NCBI GenBank assembly: GCA_023423715.1 | Contig: JAFAFC010000023.1 | Coordinates: 35,605-99,604, forward strand | Direction: 5' to 3' | DNA length: 64,000 bases | Origin: Bacteroidota bacterium | GTDB taxonomy: Bacteria > Bacteroidota > Bacteroidia > Flavobacteriales > Weeksellaceae | Part shown: in pieces, positions 16,766-25,139 of the stretch | How the letters are laid out: the number at the start of each line of letters is the position of its first letter | How positions within the stretch are numbered: the first letter of the stretch is position 1 | Notes under the pieces: model-generated | The model's database searches: none | Told to the model about the DNA's origin: nothing | The model's input: only the letters and a program-made list of their open reading frames with translations | Position numbers and translations under genes: made by a program

Positions 16766-17569
16766 GTGAAAGAACAAACTCAATTAAATAAAGTATCTGT
16801 AGTTATACCCATGTATAATGCCGAAAAAACAATAGAGCGTGCTCTCAATTCTGTACTTGAACAAACATATCAGGGACAAATAGAAATTATTGTAGTCAAT
16901 GATGGCTCAAAAGATAATTCTGAAAAGGTGACTGAAAATTTTATTAAGCTACATCCTAATTTTCATATAAAATTAATAAACCAATCTAACGGAGGAGTGT
17001 CAAAAGCAAGAAATACTGGTTTAAGGAATGTTACAGGAGATTATATAGCACTTCTTGATTCTGATGATGCATGGTACCATGAGAAGCTAGATAGGCAAAT
17101 AAGTTTGCTAAGTGTCAATTTAGCTATTGATTTTTTAGGTGCTTCATTTGAAGGTTTTGGATTAAAAAATAGAAAAATAGGAGAGCTAGTAAAAATTGAG
17201 TTTAAGGATTTATTATTTAAAAATTACTTTCAGCCATCAACTATTATTTTTAAAAAAAATGTTTTAGAGGTGATAGGATTTTTTGATGAAACCCAGAGGT
17301 ATGCTGAAGAAGGAAACTACTTCATGAGGGTCGCAAGGTATTTTAATTGCTATTTTGTTAATGAAAATCTTATTATTTTTGGAGATGGAAAAGCTGGATT
17401 TGGTGAGAGTGGATTAAGCGCAAATCTAAAAGAAATGGAAAAAGGTGAACTTAAAAACCTAAAATTCGTTTTTAAGCAGGGTTGGATTAGTCCTTTTCTT
17501 TATTTTAGTACTGTTATCTTTTCCTTATTGAAATATGCAAGAAGAATGATAATTGTAAAACTTAGATAA
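16766..17569 (+). CDS. Glycosyltransferase family 2
   Basis: 267 aa GT-A enzyme. Seen: VSVVIPMYNAEKTIERALNS near 9-28, IEIIVVNDGSKDNS near 37-50, NGGVSKARNTGL, and DYIALLDSDDAWYHEKL near 91-107 with the DxD motif. A C-terminal hydrophobic stretch (WISPFLYFSTVIFSLL) may tether it to the membrane. GTG start at 16766; an ATG at 16740 runs into a stop after three codons. The stop overlaps the start of the acetyltransferase by 1 bp. Confidence 0.87.
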   Translation: MKEQTQLNKVSVVIPMYNAEKTIERALNSVLEQTYQGQIEIIVVNDGSKDNSEKVTENFIKLHPNFHIKLINQSNGGVSKARNTGLRNVTGDYIALLDSDDAWYHEKLDRQISLLSVNLAIDFLGASFEGFGLKNRKIGELVKIEFKDLLFKNYFQPSTIIFKKNVLEVIGFFDETQRYAEEGNYFMRVARYFNCYFVNENLIIFGDGKAGFGESGLSANLKEMEKGELKNLKFVFKQGWISPFLYFSTVIFSLLKYARRMIIVKLR

Positions 17570-18162
17570 TGGATTTGTTTAAACGATACTCTTTTTCACA
17601 ATTAATGATTCTTTTTTATTTTAAATTAAGAACATTATTAATTTTCTCACAGGCACGTATTATTCGTTTTCCAATAGATATTAGAGGTAAAAAGTATATC
17701 GTCGTGAATAAAGGATTCACCACAGGAGTTGGTTGTAGAATTGAAGCGTATCCAGATAATAATAAACAAACTTTGTTTTTTGGAGAAAATTTTCAAATGA
17801 ATGACTACGTCCATATTACAGCAATGGAAAGCGTGAAAATTGGTAGGAATGTTTTATTAGCTAGTAAAATTTATATTTCAGATTGCTCTCATGGAACTTA
17901 TGTGGGAGACGAACACGATAGTAGTCCTACAAGCATTCCAAAGGAAAGAAAAATGTATTCTAAACCTGTAGTTATAGAGGACAATGTTTGGCTTGGTGAA
18001 TTTGTCTCGGTACTTCCTGGAGTAACAATAGGAAAAGGAACAATTGTCGGTGCAAACTCAGTTGTTTCGAAAAGTTTACCTCCCAATGTAATTGCAGTAG
18101 GTACTCCCGCAAAACCAATAAAAAAATACAATTTCGAAACCCAACGTTGGGAAAAAATATAG
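17569..18162 (+). CDS. Left-handed beta-helix acyltransferase (WcaF/maa-like)
   Basis: 197 aa. Hexapeptide-repeat acetyltransferase of the maltose/galactoside acetyltransferase type. Seen: FGENFQMNDYVHITAMESVKIG, the loop ISDCSHGTY with the catalytic-type His, VVIEDNVWLGEFVSVLPGVTIG, GTIVGANSVVSKSLPPN and the closing VAVGTPAKPIKKY motif. It probably acetylates a sugar of the surface polysaccharide repeat. Overlaps the preceding GT2 by 1 bp. Confidence 0.88.
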   Translation: MDLFKRYSFSQLMILFYFKLRTLLIFSQARIIRFPIDIRGKKYIVVNKGFTTGVGCRIEAYPDNNKQTLFFGENFQMNDYVHITAMESVKIGRNVLLASKIYISDCSHGTYVGDEHDSSPTSIPKERKMYSKPVVIEDNVWLGEFVSVLPGVTIGKGTIVGANSVVSKSLPPNVIAVGTPAKPIKKYNFETQRWEKI

Positions 18163-18189
18163 CGATAAATTTATAAAAAATTCAAAATA

Positions 18190-19323
18190 ATGAAAAACAT
18201 ACTAATTACAGGAGGAGCAGGTTTTATTGGCTCAAATCTAGCGTTAAAATTAATTGATAAAGGTTATACTATTACCGTAATGGATAATTTATCGCCTCAA
18301 ATACATGGAGATAATCCTGAAGTGAGTTCGCCTCTTTACTTAAGTATTAAGGATAAAGTAAAGTTTATTTTAGGTACTGTAACTTCCGAAGAAGATTGGA
18401 AGAAAGCAATCGAAGGTCAAGATGCTATTGTGCATTATGCTGCCGAAACTGGTACTGGACAATCCATGTATGAAGTTAAAAAATATATAGATGTTAATAT
18501 CAACGGAACAGCCTTACTGTTGGATCTTTTGGTAAATACGCCACATACTATCAAGAAAGTTGTAGTTGCCTCTTCGCGTTCTATTTATGGAGAAGGTAAA
18601 TATATAAGCCAGGAATTAGGAGCAGTATATCCAACACAACGTACGGCAGATTATATGGATCAAGGCGATTTTGAAGTGAAATATCCAGGATCTTCTGCTT
18701 TGGAATTAGTAGGTACAGACGAAACTTCAAAAATTCACCCTTCTTCTGTGTATGGAATAACAAAGCAAAATCAAGAACAAATGGTTCTTACTGTTTGTCC
18801 TACGATTGGGATTGCTGGGGTCGCTTTCCGTTACCAAAATGTATATGGACCTGGACAATCGCTTAAAAATCCTTACACAGGAATATTATCTATTTTCTCG
18901 ACTCAAATTAAAAACGGAAATGGAATTAATATTTTCGAAGATGGTAAAGAAACACGTGACTTTGTTTTCATTGATGATGTTGTTGATGCTACAATTTTAG
19001 GATTAGAGAAAGAAGAAGCAAATAATCAAGTTTTTAATGTAGGAACCGGTGTTGCAACGGATGTTTTGCAAGTTGCCAACGGGTTAATTAAACATTATGG
19101 CGTTGATGTTCCTATAACGGTTTCTGGTAATTATCGTTTAGGAGATATTCGTCACAATTATGCAGATTTAACAAAGATAAAAGCAGCATTAGGTTTTGAA
19201 CCAAAAGTTTCTTTTGATCAAGGTTTAGCGAAGTTTACAGCTTGGGTTAATACACAAGAAGTGCAAGAAGATCAATACCAAAAGTCTATTGACGAAATGA
19301 AAGCTAAAGGCTTGTATAAATAG
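18190..19323 (+). CDS. NAD-dependent epimerase (dTDP-L-rhamnose 4-epimerase-like)
   Basis: 377 aa extended SDR. Seen: GGAGFIGSNLAL at 8-19, VHYAAETGTGQSMYEVKKY, SSRSIYGEGKY, and SSVYGITKQ with catalytic Tyr about 188 and Lys about 192. The GTGQSMYE stretch, the GEGKY segment after SIYG and the length of about 375 residues are like WbiB-type dTDP-L-rhamnose 4-epimerases, which make dTDP-6-deoxy-L-talose. That fits rmlCBA downstream. Substrate is an inference; the epimerase fold is sure. Its codon use looks less AT-rich than the genes just upstream. Confidence 0.8.
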   Translation: MKNILITGGAGFIGSNLALKLIDKGYTITVMDNLSPQIHGDNPEVSSPLYLSIKDKVKFILGTVTSEEDWKKAIEGQDAIVHYAAETGTGQSMYEVKKYIDVNINGTALLLDLLVNTPHTIKKVVVASSRSIYGEGKYISQELGAVYPTQRTADYMDQGDFEVKYPGSSALELVGTDETSKIHPSSVYGITKQNQEQMVLTVCPTIGIAGVAFRYQNVYGPGQSLKNPYTGILSIFSTQIKNGNGINIFEDGKETRDFVFIDDVVDATILGLEKEEANNQVFNVGTGVATDVLQVANGLIKHYGVDVPITVSGNYRLGDIRHNYADLTKIKAALGFEPKVSFDQGLAKFTAWVNTQEVQEDQYQKSIDEMKAKGLYK

Positions 19324-19329
19324 GGACTG

Positions 19330-20358
19330 ATGCTTAAAAATAAAAAAGTACTCTTAATTTCGGTAAAGTTTTTTAACTACGAAGCGCTCATCAAGCAAGA
19401 GCTTGAAAAGAAGGGAGCTTCAGTTATGTTATTTGATGAAAGGCCTTCTAATTCTTTCTTTAGTAAAGCGATTATAAGAGTTAAGAAAGAATTTTATAAA
19501 ACCAAAATTAATAGTTATTATAGAAAATTAATACAACAGCTAGACCGCGAGAAGTTTGATTACTTTTTGTTGATAAAGGGAGAAGCTGTTCCTAAATTTT
19601 TTATAGAGTTTTTACGTTCAAAAAATCCTAATATCCAGTTATTTTATTACACTTATGATTCTTTTAAGAATAATAAAAATGGTTTAGAAATAATGGACTT
19701 ATTTGATGCAAAATTTACTTTTGATAGTAATGATGCTATAAAATATAATATGGGTTTTCGTCCTTTATTTTTTGCAACAGATTATTCGGATTTGTACTCC
19801 AATCCTAAAAAAAGTTTCAATTATGATTTGGCTTTTATTGGGACGGCTCATTCCGATCGTTATATAATCGCTGAAGATGCTAGTAAATGGTGCCTAAAAA
19901 ACGGGTTTAAAATGTTTACATTTTACTTTTCGCCAAGTGAGCTATTGTTTAAGATAAAAAAGGTAACCGAGAAATCATTCAAAGATTTTGATAAAGCTAA
20001 AATTTCTTTCAAAAGCCTATCACATAAAGAGATTATTTCTATTTATAATGATTCAAAATCAATTTTAGATATTAACCATCCTGGACAAAATGGACTTACC
20101 ATGCGTACTTTCGAGACCTTAGGAGCAGGTCGAAAATTGATTACAACTAACGAAAATGTAAAGAAATATCCGTTCTATAATCCTCAAAATATTTGCATAA
20201 TTGATCGTGCTAAACCTCACTATAACAAATCTTTTTTTGAAACTGATTTTGTTCCGATTAGTGATGACGTTTATAAGAGTATGTCTTTAGCAGGTTGGAT
20301 CGAGGAGGTTTTTGGGTTAAAATCAACGAAAATTTGGGCGAATGCTTTAGAAAAGTAA
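19330..20358 (+). CDS. RfaS-like LPS biosynthesis protein / glycosyltransferase, copy 2
   Basis: 342 aa, same plan as the protein at 14453-15436: N-terminal KVLLISVKFFNYEALIKQELEKKG against KILFICPKFHGYETMIINKL, middle YFLLIKGEAVPKFF against YLFVIRGYKLSKVF, and C-terminal DINHPGQNGLTMRTFETL against DVSNPGQTGLAMRVIESL. The two are diverged paralogues in one locus, presumably transferring different sugars. It starts 6 bp after the epimerase stop. Exact function unknown. Confidence 0.7.
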   Translation: MLKNKKVLLISVKFFNYEALIKQELEKKGASVMLFDERPSNSFFSKAIIRVKKEFYKTKINSYYRKLIQQLDREKFDYFLLIKGEAVPKFFIEFLRSKNPNIQLFYYTYDSFKNNKNGLEIMDLFDAKFTFDSNDAIKYNMGFRPLFFATDYSDLYSNPKKSFNYDLAFIGTAHSDRYIIAEDASKWCLKNGFKMFTFYFSPSELLFKIKKVTEKSFKDFDKAKISFKSLSHKEIISIYNDSKSILDINHPGQNGLTMRTFETLGAGRKLITTNENVKKYPFYNPQNICIIDRAKPHYNKSFFETDFVPISDDVYKSMSLAGWIEEVFGLKSTKIWANALEK

Positions 20359-20360
20359 AT

Positions 20361-21266
20361 ATGGAAAGCGTAATAATTTTTGGAGCGTCTGGTTTTATTG
20401 GTCAAAATTTATTAAAAAATTTATCAAGTAGTTTTAATGTTAAAGCTATTTCTTTAAGAAATGATGGTTGGAAAACTACAAATAAAGATTCTGACATTTT
20501 TATAAATCTTGTTGGAAAAGCTCATGACCATAAAGGAACCGCTACTGAGGCCGATTATTTTTACGCAAATCTTGATTTGGCAAAGGAAATCTTCAATGAG
20601 TTTATACAGTCAAATGCGAAGTTATTAATACATATAAGTTCCTTAGCAGCAATTGAGGAATTTGAAAGTAATAATCCTTTGTCAGAAAGTCAAAAGGCTA
20701 ATCCGGAGTCTTTCTATGGAAAATCTAAAAGAGCAGCAGAAGAATGGCTTTTGGCACAAGACTTACCACAAAATAAAAAGATAGTTATTCTAAGACCTCC
20801 GATGGTCCATGGTCCTGGTGATAAAGGAAATCTTGGATTACTATATAAGTTAATTTCTAAAGGTATTCCTTATCCTTTGGCTTCTTTTGATAATAGTAGA
20901 TCTTTTATTTCTATTGACAATTTTTCGTTTTTTATTAAAGAGATTATTAAGAAACAAAATCAAATAGTATCAGGCATTTATCACATTTCTGATGACGAAC
21001 CTATTTCAACTAATCAAATAATAGAAATTATTAAAAAAGTTGAGAATAAAAACGTGATGAATCTTAGCATACCGAAAGTCATTATGAAAGGCTTGGCTAA
21101 AGTTGGTGACGTTATTCCGATACCGTTAAATACGAAGAGGTTGAAAAAAATGACGAGTAATTTAATACTTTCTAATCAAAAAATTAAAAAAGCCTTAAAA
21201 ATTGAAAAGCTACCTTTGTCAGCTGAACAAGGTTTGGAATTAACCATAAAAAGTTTTAAAAAGTAA
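20361..21266 (+). CDS. NAD-dependent sugar epimerase/reductase (WbpV/WcfK-like)
   Basis: 301 aa extended SDR. Seen: FGASGFIGQN at 7-16, NLVGKAHDHKG near 50-60, HISSLAAIEEF, and FYGKSKRAAEEW with Tyr about 119 and Lys about 123; then LRPPMVHGPGDKGN. The opening and the KAHD segment are shared with enzymes next to WecA-like transferases that make UDP-QuiNAc or UDP-FucNAc from the 4-keto sugar. The adjacent downstream transferase (21270) supports that pairing. The ATG at 20361 is used; the frame is open further upstream into the previous gene. Confidence 0.82.
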   Translation: MESVIIFGASGFIGQNLLKNLSSSFNVKAISLRNDGWKTTNKDSDIFINLVGKAHDHKGTATEADYFYANLDLAKEIFNEFIQSNAKLLIHISSLAAIEEFESNNPLSESQKANPESFYGKSKRAAEEWLLAQDLPQNKKIVILRPPMVHGPGDKGNLGLLYKLISKGIPYPLASFDNSRSFISIDNFSFFIKEIIKKQNQIVSGIYHISDDEPISTNQIIEIIKKVENKNVMNLSIPKVIMKGLAKVGDVIPIPLNTKRLKKMTSNLILSNQKIKKALKIEKLPLSAEQGLELTIKSFKK

Positions 21267-21269
21267 ACA

Positions 21270-22229
21270 ATGCAATACCTATTCGTAATAATCACTTTAT
21301 TTGTTTTGGAGCTTATTTACTTCAAAATAGCAGATAAGTTTAATATTATTGATAAACCCAATGAAAGAAGTTCCCATACGCAGATTACGTTGCGTGGGGG
21401 TGGCATTATTTTTTATGTTGGTGCAGCAATTTATTTTTTGGTTTCTGGTTTTGAATATCCTTACTTTTTCTTGGGATTAACGTTAATTACGGTTGTTAGT
21501 TTTATGGATGATGTCATGACGTTGTCCAATAAAATACGTTTGCTCGTTCAGTTAGTAAGTATGTTATTGATGTTTTATCAGGTAGGAATGTTCTCTTTGG
21601 CTTCGTGGATAATTCCTGTTGCTTTGGTGGTTTCTGTGGGAACGATTAATGCTTACAACTTTATGGACGGAATTAATGGAATAACGGTCTCTAATAGTTT
21701 AGCAGTTCTTATTTTACTAGCTATTGTCAATAATTCTTTAAGTTTTGTAGATCAAAATCTAATCTATTATACGATTTTGTCTTGTCTTGTTTTTGGTTTT
21801 TTTAATTTTAGAAATAAAGCAAAATGCTTTGCAGGTGATGTGGGGTCGGTTGCGATGGCATTTATTATTCTTTTTCTATTGGCTAAACTAATTGTACAAA
21901 CAGGAAACATTATTTATATTTTATTTTTATTAGTTTACGGATTAGATACCGTTTTAACAATTGTAAGAAGGCTTCGAAAAAAGGAGAATATCTTTAAGGC
22001 GCACCGCTCGCATTTATATCAATTCTTCGCGAATGAAAATAAAACCAATAGACTTTTAATTTCAAGCATTTATGGAATTATTCAATTAGTAGCTGGTTTT
22101 TTTATTATTTATGCTGCATCTCAATCCGTAACTTTTCAATGGTTGACAGCGGTTGGATTGATGGTTATTGGCGCTTTAGTTTATTTAGGATTAAAGCAAA
22201 ATCTTATCAAGAAACATCAAATTGTATAA
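21270..22229 (+). CDS. Undecaprenyl-phosphate HexNAc-1-P transferase (WecA/WbpL-like)
   Basis: 319 aa, about 10-11 membrane spans, MraY/WecA superfamily (GT4-like polyprenyl phosphotransferases). It would start repeat-unit assembly by moving a HexNAc-1-phosphate from UDP to undecaprenyl phosphate. Conserved cytoplasmic motifs seen: FMDDVMTLSNKIRLL near 75-90, NAYNFMDGINGI near 128-139, CFAGDVGS near 186-193, and the HRSHLYQ basic loop near 247-253. It partners the SDR gene just upstream. A second initiating transferase of another fold is at 24041. Confidence 0.9.
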   Translation: MQYLFVIITLFVLELIYFKIADKFNIIDKPNERSSHTQITLRGGGIIFYVGAAIYFLVSGFEYPYFFLGLTLITVVSFMDDVMTLSNKIRLLVQLVSMLLMFYQVGMFSLASWIIPVALVVSVGTINAYNFMDGINGITVSNSLAVLILLAIVNNSLSFVDQNLIYYTILSCLVFGFFNFRNKAKCFAGDVGSVAMAFIILFLLAKLIVQTGNIIYILFLLVYGLDTVLTIVRRLRKKENIFKAHRSHLYQFFANENKTNRLLISSIYGIIQLVAGFFIIYAASQSVTFQWLTAVGLMVIGALVYLGLKQNLIKKHQIV

Positions 22230-22241
22230 ATTTTAGATGAA

Positions 22242-22712
22242 ATGAAGCAATACATCCTATACGGAAATGGCGGTCACGCAAGAGTTCTAAAAGATTTAAT
22301 TCATCTTTTAGGAGGTGAGGTTGTGCATGTTTTTGATAATGAAAATCCTTACAATCCAGAAATTTTTCCGAATATTGAATTAATCATTGCGATTGGAAAT
22401 TCAGAAATTCGAGAAAAGATAAGCCAAGAAGTTTCTCACCAATTTGGAAAACTTATTCATCCAAAAGCAGTTTTAGCAAACGATGTAGAAGTTGGCGAAG
22501 GAACTGTAATTCTAGCAAACGCAGTTATACAAGCAGGGTCAAAGATTGGTAAGCACTGTATTATTAATTCTTCAATTGTTATTGATCACGATGTTATTAT
22601 TGGAAATTTTGTATCCATTTATCCAAACTCTTACATCGGTGGTGAAGCTCAAATAACAAATCATCGTACAATAGAGCCTAATTCGGTTGTCATTAGAAAG
22701 AAAATACTATAA
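22242..22712 (+). CDS. PglD-like sugar acyltransferase, short form
   Basis: 156 aa. N-terminal Rossmann-like UDP-sugar binding domain (YILYGNGGHARVLKDLI at 4-20; IIAIGNSEIREKI near 48-60), then hexapeptide repeats (VGEGTVILANAVIQAGSKIG, CIINSSIVIDHDVIIG with the likely catalytic His). It is about 45 residues shorter than typical PglD: the last coils and the VVGNPAK ending are absent and the protein stops at SVVIRKKIL. It keeps the N-terminal half that the remnant at 5147 has lost, so it may supply the missing acetyltransferase step. Alternatively it is a distinct short family. Confidence 0.75.
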   Translation: MKQYILYGNGGHARVLKDLIHLLGGEVVHVFDNENPYNPEIFPNIELIIAIGNSEIREKISQEVSHQFGKLIHPKAVLANDVEVGEGTVILANAVIQAGSKIGKHCIINSSIVIDHDVIIGNFVSIYPNSYIGGEAQITNHRTIEPNSVVIRKKIL

Positions 22713-22733
22713 ATTTTATTCTTTAGTGTCGTT

Positions 22734-22753
22734 GTGAAAAGATCGCTTTTCAC
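22734..22753. terminator. Hairpin between the acyltransferase genes
   Basis: GTGAAAAG / CTTTTCAC form a perfect 8-bp stem with an ATCG loop, followed on the plus strand by TATTATTTT. It lies after the plus-strand gene cluster and 8 bp before the stop of the minus-strand acyltransferase, so it probably terminates the upstream operon. Confidence 0.55.
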
Positions 22754-22760
22754 TATTATT

Positions 22761-23863
22761 TTAACTATTATTTGTATAGTTAATAGATTTGAACATGGAT
22801 AATTCGGGTTTATAAGGTTCTTTTATTCCAAAAATCAATCTACCAACATACGTTCTGCTAAAAAGAATATACAAGAATATACTTTCGACGTAAGTTAATG
22901 TCGAAGCAAATACGAATTGAAGGTAAAAATCTGAAAAATAATTATTTACAAGTAGGCAATTAAGAAAGACTAATGGTTGATGAACCAAGTATATCGTAAA
23001 GGATGAATTAACAAAAAATGAAATGGTTTTATTATTTGATATATTCAAATCGACAAAAAAATTAAAAATCATTAATATTAACGAAGATACAATGATAAAA
23101 TATAGACATCTTAAAACTAATTTTAGTACAAAATCAAACTCTAGCAGAGCTGGTGAAGTGAAAATTGTATGAAATAATATAAAAAATATTATGATGATGT
23201 AATTATATTTTTTAGGAATAAATTTTCTTTTATAGTATAGAGAAGAGCCTAATAGGACAGGTAATACGTTTATAAGGGGGTTGAAAATAATATTTTGAAA
23301 GAATATATTGGTATACACTAAATCATGTGATATCATTACCTTATAAACAATAATATTTGAGTAGTATAAAAGGCCATAATAAACTAATGCAAAAAGCATT
23401 ATTTTTATGACACTTAGGTTAGAAATTTTTAAAATTATAAATTTTAATTTTTCATAAAATAAATAATAAAAAGATAAAATTATGGATAATGTTATAAGGA
23501 ACCATAGGTGCCAAAACGAAAAAACATAATCTCCGCTGTATTTGTATATAATGTAATTCGTAATTGGTAGAATTAGTAATGTGCTAAAAATAAGCGGAAT
23601 GAAAATTTTTTCAATTCGACTTTTTTTAAAATATTTAATACCTTTTTTTTCAATTAGTAATGTTGAAAAAAAACCTGCTAAAAGGAAAAATGCTTCCATT
23701 CTAAATGGATGAGTAAACGAAAAAAGATCGTATATAAAATCGTTACTATCTTTAATTAGTAAGTTTGATGAGTGGTACACATGGGAAACATGATATATTG
23801 GACCAATAAGCATTAGTACTGCTCTAAGAAAATCTAACCCAACAAGCCTTTTAAATTGCGCAT
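22761..23863 (-). pseudogene. Acyltransferase family 3 (OafA-like), N-terminal frameshift
   Basis: Polytopic membrane O-acyltransferase of about 367 aa if intact. A long frame with an internal ATG at 23813 gives 350 aa (MLIGPIYHVSHVYHSSN). Directly upstream in that frame the DNA encodes the conserved family start FKRLVGLDFLRAV, but this has no start codon and meets a stop. The only good start, ATG at 23863 (MRNLK), 29 nt downstream of a -7 box, is out of frame by one base. One extra A in the AAAA run (23849-23852) would join MRNLK to RLVGLDFLRAV. So the gene is frameshifted, is read from the internal ATG without the start of TM1, or the base count is a sequencing error. It would O-acetylate the surface polysaccharide. 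It is the only minus-strand gene of the locus. Confidence 0.7.
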
Positions 23864-23892
23864 CTTAATTAATGAAATATTTTGAAAAGTCG

Positions 23893-23900
23893 CAAATTTA
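23893..23900 (-). promoter_or_regulatory. -7 element of the acyltransferase-3 gene
   Basis: TAAATTTG on the minus strand matches TAnnTTTG, 29 nt before the upstream ATG at 23863. It supports 23863 as the ancestral start of the frameshifted gene. Confidence 0.55.
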
Positions 23901-24008
23901 GGTAATTATTTTGTAATACTTGATTTTATTGTATTAGTTTTAATTAGGTGGTTCTTTTTTGTAATTTTTTTACAATTTGCAAATAGTGATTGTATTAAAA
24001 AAATAAAG

Positions 24009-24016
24009 TAAATTTG
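24009..24016 (+). promoter_or_regulatory. -7 element of the sugar transferase gene
   Basis: TAAATTTG matches TAnnTTTG, with a TTG at 23990-23992 (16-bp spacing, slightly short) as a possible -33. It lies 24 nt before the GTG start at 24041. The 177-bp intergenic gap 23864-24040 holds this and the divergent promoter. Confidence 0.6.
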
Positions 24017-24040
24017 ATTTGTCATATTTTAGCATTTTAA

Positions 24041-24607
24041 GTGAATAGTAGATATTTGATAGTAAAAGAGGTAATTGATAGATTAATTGCTTTAGTCTTA
24101 ATTGCGATTATGTTGCCTATTTTGCTACTTATAGGTATTTTAGTGTCTTTTGATACCAGTTCATTTGGGGTTTTCACTCAAAAAAGAGTAGGGCAGTTTG
24201 GAAAACTATTTATAATTTATAAATTCAAAACGATTCATTCAAAGACAAGGAATGTCTCTACGATCGGAAAGTTTTTGAGAAAGTCCAAAATAGATGAACT
24301 TCCCCAATTGTTCAATATTATAAAGGGGGAAATGAGTTTTGTGGGGCCTAGGCCAGATGTTGAAGGTTATTATGATAGGTTGGTTGGAGAAGAAAGAATG
24401 GTTCTGCAATTAAAACCTGGTCTAACAAGCGAAGCAAGTATAAAATACAGAAATGAAGGATGTCTTTTAGCACAGCAAAAAGATCCCCGAAAGTACAATG
24501 ATGAAGTTTTGTTTCCAGATAAAGTGAAGTTGAATTTGGAATATTTGGAGAAAATGAGCCTTAAAGAGGATCTATGGATTGTAAGTAAAACCATTTTAGT
24601 ATTGTAA
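24041..24607 (+). CDS. Monotopic phosphoglycosyltransferase (PglC/WcaJ-like)
   Basis: 188 aa bacterial sugar transferase of the small PglC form. One N-terminal re-entrant hydrophobic segment (LIALVLIAIMLPILLLIGIL near 15-35), then RVGQFGKLFIIYKFKT, the catalytic KSKIDELPQLFNIIKGEMSF region near 88-108 with the Asp-Glu pair, and VGPRPDVEGYY. It moves a sugar-1-phosphate to undecaprenyl phosphate. PglC acts on UDP-diNAcBac, which fits the PglF/PglE-like genes at the other end of the locus. GTG start after its own promoter. The protein ends at residue 188 with no C-terminal extension. Confidence 0.88.
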   Translation: MNSRYLIVKEVIDRLIALVLIAIMLPILLLIGILVSFDTSSFGVFTQKRVGQFGKLFIIYKFKTIHSKTRNVSTIGKFLRKSKIDELPQLFNIIKGEMSFVGPRPDVEGYYDRLVGEERMVLQLKPGLTSEASIKYRNEGCLLAQQKDPRKYNDEVLFPDKVKLNLEYLEKMSLKEDLWIVSKTILVL

Positions 24608-24671
24608 ATTTTAATTTTTTTTATTTTTAGGAATTGAACTTTATTTCACTTTAGGTTTCTACATTTTTTAT

Positions 24672-24679
24672 TACTTTTG
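24672..24679 (+). promoter_or_regulatory. -7 element before the cytidylyltransferase-rmlCBA operon
   Basis: TACTTTTG matches TAnnTTTG, 16 nt before the TTG start at 24696. It probably drives the four-gene unit that ends at the terminator 27697-27723. Confidence 0.5.
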
Positions 24680-24695
24680 TTAAAATAATTTCAAA

Positions 24696-25139
24696 TTGAA
24701 AACACAAAAAATAGGAATAACATTTTCAGCATTTGATCTATTACATGCTGGTCACATAAAAATGCTAGAGGAAGCGAAAACGGTATGCGATTATTTGATC
24801 GTTGCACTGCAGTTAGATCCTACGTTAGATCGTCCTCATAAAAACAAACCCACTCAGTCAATTGTTGAACGTTATATTCAATTAAAAGCGTGCCGTTCTG
24901 TAGATGAAATCGTACCATATAATACAGAAGAAGATTTGTTGGATATTTTAAAATCATTTGTCATTGATGTTCGAATTATTGGTGATGATTATCGCGATAA
25001 AGAATTTACAGGAAAGCAATATTGTGAAGAAAAGGGAATTGAAATTTATTACAATAAAAGAGATCATCGTTTTTCAACTTCTGGTTTAAAGAAATCGGTT
25101 TTCGAACAAGAATTAAAAAAAATTGAAGTCAATAAATAA
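24696..25139 (+). CDS. Cytidylyltransferase-like nucleotidyltransferase (TagD-like)
   Basis: 147 aa. Nucleotidyltransferase of the glycerol-3-phosphate cytidylyltransferase type: GITFSAFDLLHAGHIKML with HxGH at 17-20, RYIQLKACRSVDEIVPY, VRIIGDDYRDKEFTGKQY, and the second signature FSTSGLK near residues 125-131 (usual form ISTSxI). It may make a CDP-activated polyol or other head group for the polysaccharide; the substrate is unknown. TTG start at 24696, no alternative ATG nearby. Overlaps rmlC by 1 bp. Confidence 0.82.
   Translation: MKTQKIGITFSAFDLLHAGHIKMLEEAKTVCDYLIVALQLDPTLDRPHKNKPTQSIVERYIQLKACRSVDEIVPYNTEEDLLDILKSFVIDVRIIGDDYRDKEFTGKQYCEEKGIEIYYNKRDHRFSTSGLKKSVFEQELKKIEVNK

Noticed and set aside
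23849..23852. Phase variation of the acyltransferase by poly-A slippage
   Set aside because: The run has only four A residues, short for slipped-strand switching. The frameshift itself is reported, but not as a proven phase switch.
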